From positions 138,623,108 to 138,687,107 of the forward strand of contig CM043955.1 in the NCBI GenBank assembly GCA_014529385.2: a DNA stretch of 64,000 bases, given 5' to 3'. Under the pieces are notes generated by a model that was given only the letters and a program-made list of their open reading frames with translations, was not told where the DNA came from and made no database searches. The position numbers were made by a program, and so were the translations under genes. Each line of letters begins with the position of its first letter. Within the stretch, counting starts at the first letter, position 1. Positions 55,052-64,000 of this stretch are shown piece by piece. Source of the stretch: Adiantum capillus-veneris (taxonomy: Eukaryota > Streptophyta > Polypodiopsida > Polypodiales > Pteridaceae).

Positions 55052-55064
55052 CTCCCCCTTCCCA
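55052..55064 (-). promoter_or_regulatory. Candidate polypurine tract
   Basis: The minus strand reads TGGGAAGGGGGAG before TGTTGAAG. Confidence 0.55.
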
Positions 55065-55332
55065 CATTCTTGTTGTCCCCAACAAGACTTGTTGTCTTTT
55101 GTTGGGGCGTCCTTTGCTTTGTTTTGAAGGTCACTATCGATTGTTGGAGATGAGCCTTCGCTTGTAATTTTTCACTCTCTTTAAAGGATTCTCTTGTGTA
55201 CAAAGGGTAATGGCTTTTGTTGATGAGGCTTTTGTACAACTTGTTATAAATGTCGCTTTTCTGATGATTGTTCCTTGTGTCTTTGTCTTTGAGTACTTAA
55301 CTTCTTGTGAGACTTTTGTTGAAGCTTGTACT

Positions 55333-55883
55333 TTAGTGTTTTGTGACCATAATTGGTGTGAAGAAGTTTGCACAACTTTGCCACTTTGTCTTGTGAGACA
55401 ACCATTCTTTGTATCTCCTTAGTAAGATCCTTGTTACCTTTTGGGGTCTTTCCTTATTGTCTTTGATGGTGAACATCCGTTGAATGCTTGGCCACACATA
55501 GCCTTCTTGAAAAAATTTATACAACATGATCTTCATGGCAAAATGGCCTCCACAAGATCCTTCACGATTTTCTTCCAAAATCTTGTAGATTTCCTCTTTC
55601 CAGGGCACACGATGCAAAACAAATGACTTTCTTTCATGTAAAGCACATCCTCAAGCATTTTATATTTTCTAGATTTTCTTATAAAAGCATACTTTTTGGA
55701 GGATGGTAAACCTTCAGCTAGAACAATTGTCAACAAAAAATCCATCTTCTTTGATAACACTTCCCTCCCATGATATGAAGGGGCATTTGCCTTCAACCCA
55801 AACACACGTGATCGTTTCTTGGGCAGCATCATGAGCTTCTTCATTTTGAGACCTTTCAATGTGCTACAAACTCCATGCTTCAA
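55333..55883 (-). pseudogene. Gypsy integrase zinc finger and connecting region
   Basis: Two minus-strand frames. The first (55883-55533) has KKRSRVFGLKANAPSY and ILAEGLPS-like linker text and ends in KMLEDVLYMKES. The second (55617-55333) has ILEENREGSCGGHFAMKIMLYKFFQEGYVWPSI, the H..H part of the integrase H2C2 finger. The Cys pair is blurred and the catalytic core is missing before the PPT. Confidence 0.75.
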
Positions 55884-56260
55884 ACTTCTTGAGCAACAAT
55901 TTCACCTTGAAGCATAAATTTTCCAGTTTAGGATTCTTATTCTTCCATACTACCAATACTTGTTTCACGACCAACAAGGCATCTCCTTTGATCCGTAAGC
56001 GTCTAATTCCCAATTGTAAACAGATGTGCAAACCACCTTCAAGAGCCATGTACTCTACTTCATTGTTACTTTTTGCATCGAGTTTTCCTTGTGCATCATA
56101 AATGACAATGCCTCCCAAAGCAGCATCATGACTTCTTTGATAAGAGCCATCAAAATATCTATTAGGAAGGGAATGGGGTCTAAGGGGGCCTCTATATTTG
56201 CCATGGGATTAAGAAGGAGATCATGGAAGGGGCAAATGGGTGGACACCATGTGGACTGAA
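55864..56260 (-). pseudogene. Second (archaeal-type) RNase H of a Tat-like gypsy element
   Basis: The minus strand reads YFDGSYQRSHDAALGGIVIY, then NNEVEYMALEGGLHICLQLG, IRRLRIKGDALLVVKQV and NLCFKVKLLLKKFE. The DGS..GG, NNEVEY.AL and GDALLVV motifs are those of the extra aRNH that Tat/Ogre elements carry between the first RNase H and integrase. Catalytic Asp (DGS), Glu (NEVEY) and Asp (GDA) are all visible. About 110 residues. The element's RT is not in the window; sequence changes at about 56270. Confidence 0.82.
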
Positions 56261-56269
56261 ATAGTGGGT

Positions 56270-58030
56270 ATGGCAGGGCCTAAAAATAAGTGATCAAACT
56301 TGTACTCTTTTATAAAAGATAAAGAGAAAATCTCTTATAAATTCAAAACACAAAACTTTTCTCTAAATAGTTGAGTAAAAACCAATCCTTTCTCTATCTA
56401 GTGGCTGTCAGTTTCTCCCCTCCTCTCTCCTAAAAGGGGGTCCCTCCAAAACTGTGTTGATCATTCCCTCCCTCTCTCTCTACTGTACCATCTCTCACTT
56501 CTCTTCACTTCACCTTGCAAGAGTTTCTTCTCTTTCCTTCCTTTCAGTTTTCCCTCCTAAAAACTCTGCAGTAGAAGTTTGAACCTCCTTTCCCTCCTCA
56601 AGCTTTCTGGTCTCCTCAAGCTGAAGTTCTCCATTTCTCCATGAGCCTCACTAAACATCTCTACCTAAAGCTGAAGATCTGCAACATATCTTTCTGCTAG
56701 ATCATCCCTCTTTCTTTCTCAGCAGGTTTTTTGCTCCTTCTCCATTGTGCTCTCTAGAGAGAATCTACATTCCTCTCAAGCTTTGCAACATTATCTTCCC
56801 CATTAAGCCAACAAGCAAGTGGAGCAGTATAGCAGTAAGTGGCATCCTTCGTCTTTGTGTACCATCAAGAATCTTGCTCTATATAGCTGAGAACATGGAT
56901 GTGCAATGTCTAATCATAAGTGTTTGTATGCAGGTTGTGCCACTATTCCCCATGGCATCATCAGGTCTACTCGACGACCTAAGAGTGTCATTGACTCCAT
57001 TTCATGAAACAATGTACAAGACAACAGTGGATGTTGGGTGAGGATGGAGTTCAAACAATTGATGTGGGTGACAATGCAACCCGGCTCAAGAGGTGCACAC
57101 AAGGCCTCAAGGAGACACATGGCTTCTTGAGCACATCATTGGAAGGGAAGGATCATGGAGGTCAAGCAAACCCATGACGGCAAGCAACTTGCAAAGGTGC
57201 AGCATGTGTATGTTGCTTCACAACTGAAGCTAGAGACAGTAGTGGCTCCATCGAGTTTTCCTGCAAACTGTAATTTCACTCCTCTGTCAAGTTTTTAGAT
57301 TGTATATTTTGTATTTTTGTTGTATATATTGCTTTGATGTCTATAAGTTATTCATTGCTTGTTCGTGTTTGCATATGTATTCCCATCCAATTTTGTAGAG
57401 TAGGAGCCAATAGAGTCCTTCACAGGAACTTTTGAGGCCATCCACGTTGACCTTGGCAAGCTGTTGTATGTTGGTTATCCATCCGTGGAGCTTGTCTCAC
57501 GAGACTTTTTTTTTATAACCATACTTATGTAACGCCTAGGCAAACTGGGTATGGTAATCTTTCTTTGTTCATCCACCAACCTTGCAGAGTATGGAAAGGC
57601 CTAAGCCAGATAGTGCCTTGATCATAGTAACCAAAAGGAGCATTCAGCAATGAAGTGCATATGGTTCCCACAAAGATTCCCTAACTTGGTTTATGTCCTT
57701 CATGTGTTTGTGTTTGTGTTTGTGTTTATCTTTTGAATGCAGAGTGTTCACAAGACACCAACAATGTGGACTTGCAAAGGGATAAATGTGATCAATGGCT
57801 TCCTTGCAGTTCGATGGGAGACTAAGGTGGTCAACCACCAGGGAGATACAATCAAGTGCTCTGTAGTTGCTGAGAATTGGCATGTATATACCATATTGCG
57901 AAGAAAATCTTGTAAATTGTCTTTCCCTACAGAAGATGGAAGCTGACGAAGGGAGAATGGGAGGCACTAGACTCTGATGTTGCTACTAGAGAATCAATTG
58001 ATCTACAAATATGCCTCCACGATAATGCAG
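56270..58030 (+). other. Possible exons of an unknown gene
   Basis: A TATAAAAG box at 56311-56318 is followed by a pyrimidine-rich leader-like stretch (56395-56760). Protein-like text appears in pieces: VKQTHDGKQLAKVQHVYVAS (about 57160), GTFEAIHVDLGKLLYVGYPS (57424-57483), WTCKGINVINGFLAVRWETK (57769-57828). Splice acceptor-like TTTTGAATGCAG ends at 57742. I could not join these into one model and recognise no domain. It may be a decayed multi-exon gene or a captured gene fragment. Confidence 0.35.
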
Positions 58031-58441
58031 TGCACGACATCTTGGTGAATAACGATTGGAATCTTAGTCACCTTCACGTGTATCTTAATCTTAGATATAC
58101 CTTGCCTAATCAATATATTTTTGTAATCAATGAAAAGGTTGTTCGTTTCAAAAAAAAAAAAAGAGCTTTTTGTGTGAAAACATTGGTTTTCTGCGATGTA
58201 CTAATGCAAAAGCTTGTAACTGAAGCGATTTCGCTCCCATTAATACATATGGCATTTTGAATCTCTTTTTCATTTTTAATTTGTTCAATATTTTGATTGA
58301 AATGTGCAAGTTTTTTAATTTGGAGCGTGAATACTTTCAATGTTGGTGACTTTCAATGGCTTGTCGCGTGATTTTGTTTATAATTATAGTTTTAAGTTAA
58401 TTTGACGTTAATTTTAAATGCTTTTAAAAAGTGACATTGAG

Positions 58442-58449
58442 TATAAAAG
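58442..58449 (+). promoter_or_regulatory. TATA box upstream of the unknown gene
   Basis: TATAAAAG, 94 bp before the ATG at 58536. A start about 30 bp downstream would give a 60-nt leader (acttcatttctcacattc). Confidence 0.65.
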
Positions 58450-58535
58450 TGACTTTTTAGGTTTTAAACTTCATTTCTCACATTCACAAAACACTAGCCT
58501 TCGGCTCTCTTCCCATCTTCTTTGCGAACAGACCT

Positions 58536-60041
58536 ATGGCAACATCATCTGATGTACTTCTCACTCAACTAGAGAAGACAGGACTTGCAGATCATGCACA
58601 TGAACTAGTCAGTGTGTTTGAGGGGACGATTGACATGCATACCACTTTTAACCTTCATGTAGAGGGATTCCAAAGTTTTCTTGACTACATGATGGAGCAC
58701 ATGGAAGAATATGCAATAGTCTTGGATCTGACATGGTGTGGTTGCCAGTGGATTTTCTCAAACACCTCTATGCAATCGACAAAAACTTTTGCTATCGCTT
58801 GTTGAGGTTTATAAAAGGGCTTACTGAGAGGGACTACAGGACAGAGGATGAGGATGACCTCATAGATTTGATCATGGGGTGCATAGGTATCCAATTCATC
58901 TCTTGGGACATGGTTTTGGTTTTGCTTGTGCTTGAGGGCATGGAGAAGGGAAAATCAAAGGAAAAGGCCAACCAAAAACCTCATGTAACCATTATGGAGG
59001 AATCAAATGAATTTATTGAAGACGTTGATGAGCACACTGAAGCATCTATGGCACTCGTCCTCCTGCAAGATCCCAGCTCCACTAGGGAGGAAGATCGGAT
59101 GATAGAGGGAGACGAGGTGTTGGAGGAAGTTCCTGACCTCCAAATTCTCACTTTGCATACAGTGGTGGTGGATGGTCATCACTTCTTGTTCCTTGATGAC
59201 ATTGCAAAGACACTAGGACTCAGAGAAGATGAGTCGCTCTCAGTGCTCGCTATCTATGCGGGCATGAAAGATACCAGTGGAAAGCAAGAGAAGGTCAACT
59301 TTCAAATTGACTTTGAAGACCAAGGCCTCCCACCAAGCCTCTCTTCCCTCCCTAGTGAAAACGAACAAAATTTGGTACAAACCGTGGCAAATACACTTAT
59401 GGAAATCAAATCATGTGCCTCATTTTATGAAAGCACCCCGGAAAGCACTTTTCATCCACACAAACCGCTGATCATTATGGGTGGAGAAGATCGCTCTAGC
59501 ATCGACCTTACAAGGAAAACTCTTAGAGAGATGGATGAAGAAACTGAGGTAACCACTTTTGAACCTTATCGATAGTCTATTGTACCCTATAGCAAGTGTT
59601 GAAGTTGTTTAAAATGTTTTGCAGATCGCGTACCATGTTGATAAGTTTTCAATGCAAACTAGAGGTTCGCGTAACGTTTCTATGGGTAGAGATAGCTCCC
59701 TATGTGACTACCTTGGCCATCTGGGGCCATCCATTCTTCAAGTTGCTCACACAGAGTTCTCCAAGCATGGTTCTGTGGAGCTGCTCAAGTGCAAAGCATT
59801 AAGTGTCATCCTTGATGAAGATTCCCTTACCCTTAATGCTCACAAGTGTATTTTGGTGGACTGGGAAGCGGCATTGTATGCCTTTACAGGAAAGCACCCT
59901 GGGTCAATCCTCTCCCATTGTTCCTTAAGTCTAGGTCAAGGGGTGACAAACCCAGAGGATATTGTAAAAACCTTTGGTGTCAAGTCTGCCATTCGTCCTA
60001 TATCTGCCGATATAATTTACAAGAAAACCAACCAGCCATGA
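58536..60041 (+). CDS. Unknown two-exon plant gene (possible frameshift)
   Basis: ATG 58536 (MATSSDVLLTQLEKTG) is the first after the TATA box. Exon 1 is 58536-59548. The intron 59549-59624 (GTAACC..TTTTGCAG, 76 bp) ends on a codon boundary, and exon 2 (59625-60041, IAYHVDKFSMQTRG..) keeps the frame to a TGA. About 476 residues. The N-terminal 65 residues are in one frame, the rest of exon 1 (WLPVDFLKHLYAIDKNFCYR..) in another, so one indel near 58730 separates them: a pseudogene lesion, sequencing error or missed intron. Acidic segments (TEDEDD, EEDRMIEGDEVLEE) and a hydrophobic WDMVLVLLVLEG. No family recognised and no transposon protein motif. Confidence 0.6.
59549..59624 (+). other. Predicted GT-AG intron
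   Basis: 76 bp, T-rich near its 3' end. Removal joins GAG to ATC without a frame change and bypasses the TAG that otherwise ends exon 1 at 59573. Confidence 0.65.
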
Positions 60042-60164
60042 TGTAATATCTAAAGCAATATACAATAATTTTGTCCTTTGTATTTTTTTGTTTGGTCACT
60101 TCTTGTACTTTCTTTTTCTATCGCGCATATTGGCCAATAGATATATATTTTTTCAATGAGTTCA

Positions 60165-60294
60165 CACCTCCTTAACCATCCAAGCATTTTGGCGATCCCA
60201 TCGCCTCCGTAAGCTCCCAATATGGCTCTGTTTTGCAAAATGTTCACCGGTAGGCATCCCATGTCTGGCGGGTGCTTGGATGGTCGAGGAGGTG
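60165..60294. repeat. Imperfect inverted repeat, 22-bp arms
   Basis: Arms 60165-60186 and 60273-60294 pair at 21 of 22 positions as RNA (one G-U, one A-C mismatch), with an 86-nt loop. The loop begins with a perfect small hairpin, GGCGATcccATCGCC (60191-60205). It lies between the 3' ends of two convergent genes. It could be MITE ends, a small-RNA precursor or a terminator-like structure. Confidence 0.8.
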
Positions 60295-60806
60295 AAATCT
60301 AACAACTTGATTGATTCAAATACTTCAACAACAAAAAGTACACAATTAACTACTATAGTTACACCAAATGGTAGAAATTCGACTCATTCATATTATATGG
60401 AAAGATTACAAATCTCATAAACAGAGGTTACTTGGGGAAACTAATTCTTATGGAGGCACCGTTCATTCCTCAGATTGGTCGCTAGAGCTAGATCTGTGGC
60501 ATCCTGTAAGGCCAATAGAGCTGCACGTTAGATACGTGTAACAGAATCTGAATATTCGTCCATTATTTCTCTCACCGCGCGAGAGAAAGCTGCCTTTGGT
60601 ATTATTGGCTCGGTGCTCTTTTGATATTTTCGGATCTCACGTTAGAGCAATTGTGCTTGGCTTCCATCGCCGTTTCTTCTGCACTGTTGGCGGTGGTGGA
60701 GGAGCCTCTTGTTTGGCCCATTGAGGGTTATTTATGTACTTTTTTCTCCTCTCCTCTTGGGCTTGTTGCTCTTGTGTGAGCTTGTCCTTTTTCTTTTTTG
60801 CACATT

Positions 60807-61565
60807 GCTTTGCCATCTGAGGATTTTTTGAAGGTGTGGAGCTCCCAACCTTTGCTTGTTGGGTGGCCTGAGCTCTATCCTCTTCCACTTTCCTCTCTGT
60901 CTCTGCTTGTGCTTGTAAATTAGCCAAGTGAGCTCTCTCAGCCTCGGCGCTCTGCCATTCTTCTTGCTCTCTCTGCCTTCTTTGTTCTTCATGCAATCAT
61001 TGTGCTTCTTTATCAAGTGCCTCTTTCTTTTCTATCTCTCTCATTCTCTTCCTCCTCTTGCTTTGCCATCTGAGGATTTTTTGAAGGTGTGGAGCTCCCA
61101 ACCTTTGCTTGTTGGGTGGCCTGAGCTCTATCCTCTTCCACTTTCCTCTCTGTCTCTGCTTGTGCTTGTAAATTAGCCAAGTGAGCTCTCTCAGCCTCGG
61201 CTCTCTGCCATTCTTCTTGCTCTCTCTGCCTTCTTTGTTCTTCATGCAATCATTGTGCTTCTTTATCAAGTGCCTCTTTCTTTTCTATCTCTCTCATTCT
61301 CTTCCTCCTCTTGCTTTGCCATCTGAGGATTTTTTGAAGGTGTGGAGCTCCCAACCTTTGCTTGTTGGGTGGCCTGAGCTCTATCCTCTTCCACTTTCCT
61401 CTCTGTCTCTGCTTGTGCTTGTAAATTAGCCAAGTGAGCTCTCTCAGCCTCGGCTCTCTGGCATTCTTCTTGCTCTCTCTGCCTTCTTTGTTCTTCATGC
61501 AATCATTGTGCTTCTTTATCAAGTGCCTCTTTCTTTTCTATCTCTCTCATTCTCTTCCTCCTCTT
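60807..61565 (-). repeat. Three 253-bp tandem repeats in the H3-like tail
   Basis: Units 60807-61059, 61060-61312 and 61313-61565 are almost identical. On the minus strand each encodes RKRMREIEKKEALDKEAQ, a TGA, then LHEEQRRQREQEEWQ, AEAERAHLANLQAQAETERK and QATQQAKVGSSTPSKNPQ. 253 is not a multiple of three, so each unit changes the frame. Before expansion a single unit would have read straight into the C-terminal core apart from the TGA. Confidence 0.95.
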
Positions 61566-61654
61566 GGCATCTTGTGCTATTGAAATAGGATCACGTGGTA
61601 TTACTTTGATCACCCTTTGTTTGACGCGTGCGGGGGATTTTCGCGGCATAGTAG

Positions 61655-61745
61655 CGGTTGCTTGAGCTTCAAGTGTAGCCGTTGCTTCAGCTTCAGGCAC
61701 TGTCGTTGCTTGAGCTCCAGATGCTGCCGTTGCTTGAGTTCCATG
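61655..61745 (-). repeat. Short coding minisatellite (QATA-like)
   Basis: The minus strand encodes GTQATAASGAQATTVPEAEATATLEAQATA, with units of about 30 bp and one of them half-length, just upstream of MPRKSP. Low-complexity Ala/Thr/Gln tail or leader. Confidence 0.7.
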
Positions 61746-61751
61746 TCGTGT

Positions 61752-62120
61752 TTCTTATGTGGGTCTGTTTAGAGCTACGAATGGTTTGAGATCCGGCAGA
61801 GGTGTGCGATTCGCATGATGTAGTGGCTGGAGATTACCAAAAATCTATCGCATGGTGTTTTGATCCTCTGGATGTAAAGGTTAGGGGAGTGGTTGGGTAT
61901 TTGGAGCTGGTTACTGTGTTGGGTTATCCACTTGTGGTTGAGGATGTGGATTTGAAGCGGTGGATTCTGTATGAGGTGTTGGTTGCGGATTTTCAGTGTT
62001 GTCAGTGGCGATCGTGTCATTGGTGCATGGTGGTGTGCTCTTGTGTATCGTCCATGTTGTGCAAGATATGAGTGCGTGTACGTTTGGGCTCGAGAGGATC
62101 TTCTAAAACATGCAAACAAG
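61752..62120 (-). other. Pro/Thr/Gln-rich open text upstream of the H3-like gene
   Basis: One minus-strand frame reads TDNTENPQPTPHTESTASN and PHPQPQVDNPTQ, then a stop, then PAPNTQPLP. It could be more of the same tail or a degenerate upstream exon. Another frame is open from 62119 to 61775 without a recognisable domain. Confidence 0.3.
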
Positions 62121-62322
62121 AAATGAACTTTAAGTTGTGAGTTTTGAATTATATAGTACTTAAAGTTTTAAAAAATTTTAAGAACTCAATAAAATCACTC
62201 AAAATTAAAAAAGACTCCAAAATAGACTAAACTTGACCCATGGGACTAATAATTGTCGCCTTAACAAATCACTTTGCACGACAATGCATGTTTACAATAG
62301 AAATGGTTAGTGTAGAAAAAAA
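62121..62322. other. AT-rich spacer
   Basis: About 200 bp of AT-rich DNA between the H3-like gene and the transposase-like gene. No feature seen. Confidence 0.6.
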
Positions 62323-64000
62323 CTAAATTTCCACCCAATGCCTGTCATCACACCCCCTTGTCTCCAACCAGTGTCGGAATCGATCTTTTGCACTCAAAGC
62401 ATGATATGATTGTGATCGCCTCAAGCTAACCACTTTTCCTATTCTACATTTCAAACTTCTTTGTTCTCTAGTCTTCTTTCTCTCTATCCCTGCTAAAACT
62501 CTGTAGAACCAATTCAACATCTCGTGAAGGGCATTGCTCTTTTTTCTTCCACCTCCATGTCGTGTATTTTTAAAATACATTGGTTTTGCTTGATAGTGTG
62601 AGCGCTCCATTTCTTGGCTGCTTCAAATGCCTAATGAACCATAAGTGTTGAGAAAAAATTCACTATGTGCAAAAAAAATGTGTTTAACAAAAAACAAACT
62701 TTAGTTTCACATACAGATGTATTTCGATTAAAAAAAGCAAATGTTCAACACACCATGTAATGTGTTATGTGTGTCTCCCCCCGAGCATCCACCATTTGTG
62801 CTATAACTATTGATTACAAACTTTAAGGTGAATATCTCATCATCGGTTAGCTTTGCCTTTTCAAGAAGACGAAAAATATCATCAGTAGACTGCCACACAC
62901 AAGCACGCTTAATTCCTAGGGCTGCTTCATTACCTTTGTAGGTGGTAATGTCACATACATTTTTCCACAATTGAAACTCAAAGTTGGGACTTTGGGAGTC
63001 AAAATAGTTTGAAAGCAAATGCCTAGCTTTACTGCCACCTAGACATACTTTATTAGGGCAATCTTGTGTACTTCCAGATGCCTTCTTGTCCTTTGATAGC
63101 TCAACTGCACCCCCATGTAGACCAACGCTCGATAGAATAGATTCGAGTTCTCGTAAACACTCTTCTCTTCTATTTGCAGACTCCATATTCCAAGCGTAAT
63201 TAATATGGAGCATAAGCAACTTGTCAAGAATTCATAGACGGGCATGAAGGGTGCACACATGCACATTTATCAGTGGTATTGGAAGAATAGGATCCCAATT
63301 TGGATCATCCATGTTTCGATTAGGGAGTACTTATTGCTGGTCACAACTGAGGATACCTTGAAACCATTGTTGTAGTGCTTTACCCACTGCTTGTGTAGTG
63401 GGTACACCTTTTGCGGAGTTGATTGTAACTTTGCCACCTTACCCTTACCACCTTTTGACTTGCTAGCCTTTGCACCCTTGCCCTCAGTTCCCATTGAGAC
63501 TTTACTGTGGCAGCAATAAATGCATGGAAAGAGGGTCATTGCACCTTGCTTGCACCCTAACATACACTTGAGTGTTTTCAAGTCTCCTGCCAAATTCCAC
63601 TCAACTTGGAACGTTCCAAGCCCTAAAACATGCAATCTCTGTCGTCTTATTGTTGCCAAATGATATCAACGATTGCGGTGTGATTGAAATACCATTTCAG
63701 GGTCTCATGTGTCTCATGTGGGAGATGAAAAGCTGTCAGCCACCAAATCTTTTTCTCTGACTGAACACCTAAACACGTGTTTCCCTTCTCATTGGCATTT
63801 AGCTTGACAGCAACACCCACCAAGGCCCTGCTCATCAACGTAACGCTTACCCTTTCGAGTCGTTGACCTTTAACAACTTGGCACTCATCAAGCTGCATAG
63901 CAATTGTCACTTTGCCGTCACACTCTTCTTGTGTCAGCCCATAAAATCTTGTCATTGAATCTTGGAGCTTCAACAAGTCAACATACACATTGTTGAACTC
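62323..64000 (-). pseudogene. Transposase-like gene, broken, 5' end outside the window
   Basis: Minus-strand frames in order: 63988-63647 (QLDECQVVKGQRLERVSVTL, LPHETHETLKWYFNH), 63659-63270 (VEWNLAGDLKTLKCMLGCKQ, TLFPCIYCC). Then 63290-62728 (NVHVCTLHARL, stop, ILDKLLMLHINYAWNME; CVWQSTDDIFRLLEKAKLT) and 62610-62323 (MERSHYQAKPMYFKNTRHGGG, NALHEMLNWFYRVLAG). The DLK..LG..FPC.YC block and the final HYQA..FKNTRHGGG block look like conserved parts of a transposon-type protein, but I could not name the family. A frameshift at about 63655, TGA at 63232 and a possible intron between 62728 and 62628 (CAG before CCAAGAAATGG) break it. Confidence 0.5.

Larger units (their letters stand above)
60441..61751 (-). 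pseudogene. Histone H3-fold gene with long charged tail (CENH3- or H3-like)
   Basis: On the minus strand, likely ATG 61649 (MPRKSPARVKQR, histone-tail-like), after an upstream QATA-rich stretch. A Glu/Arg/Gln/Ala-rich tail follows, largely tandem repeats, then Pro-rich QEAPPPPPTVQKKRRWKPS. The H3 core reads TIAL, REIRKYQKSTE (alpha-N), PIIPKAAFSRAVREIMDEYS (alpha-1), RAALLALQDATDLALATNL (alpha-2), then RNERCLHKN and TAG (60441). Loop 2 and alpha-3 are absent. Lesions: TGA in each tail repeat, one extra A at about 60642 between TIAL and REIRKY, TAA at 60528. IPKAAF resembles CENH3 (IPAA.F); IRKYQKSTE is canonical H3. Nucleosomal role is inferred; this copy appears dead or needs unseen introns. 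Confidence 0.72.

Noticed and set aside
60441-60641. Chance similarity to histone H3
   Set aside because: Considered and set aside: REIRKYQKSTE, the alpha-1 pattern F.RAVREI and the alpha-2 pattern ALLALQ.A occur in the right order and spacing in one frame, which chance would not give.
1-64000. tRNA or rRNA genes
   Set aside because: I looked for T-loop (GGTTCGA) and cloverleaf patterns and for rRNA-like conserved blocks and saw none; the tRNA-related matches are primer binding sites.

Overview
The window is nuclear DNA of a land plant with a large, repeat-rich genome. The evidence is Ty1/copia and Ty3/gypsy LTR retrotransposons (one a chromovirus), tRNA-iMet and TGGCGCC-type primer sites, long CT microsatellites, a GT-AG intron and TATA-driven eukaryotic genes. 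The repeat density would suit a fern or similar lineage, but the taxon is inference and no marker here fixes it. There are no operons, CRISPR arrays or bacterial genes.

Layout, left to right. 1-2640: decayed copia pol (+). 3080-5398: minus-strand LTR element with a copia RT fragment between two members of an LTR family that carries an internal CT tract. 5399-6540: duplicated non-coding unit. 6542-10690: fairly well kept gypsy gag-pro-RT-RNaseH (+) without LTRs or integrase. 10844-11240: gypsy integrase fragment (-). 12398-16790: heavily broken gypsy gag-pol (+). 16800-17462: another minus-strand LTR. 17985-19825 and 24262-27966: two copies of one 1.85-kb repeat; the second is split by a 1.84-kb non-autonomous LTR element (24908-26751) with 143-bp LTRs. 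19826-24260: non-coding, AT-rich, with tandem duplications.

28731-42915 holds three ~1.55-kb LTRs of one chromovirus. LTR1 behaves as a solo LTR with ACCTC on both sides. It is followed by an inverted gag fragment of another gypsy element, then an extra RNaseH-integrase-chromodomain block, then a complete but mutated element (34102-42915). The inverted gag reappears to the right (42916-45900), ending in its own leader, PBS and LTR (46558-47191). The chromovirus therefore sits inside that minus-strand element, and the locus was later rearranged. 48822-54472: nearly intact copia with two in-frame stops. It interrupts the end of a minus-strand gypsy element that carries a second RNase H (54473-56270).

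The last 8 kb is different and looks host-like: possible exons of an unknown gene (56.3-58.0 kb), an unknown TATA-driven two-exon gene (58536-60041, +), a long imperfect hairpin (60165-60294), a broken histone H3-fold gene whose long charged tail is expanded by three 253-bp tandem repeats (60441-61751, -), and a decayed transposase-like gene (62323-64000, -). The H3-fold gene is the most unusual item in the window. Almost every coding region is broken by stops or frameshifts, so this is mainly a graveyard of nested retroelements beside a small gene-like island.
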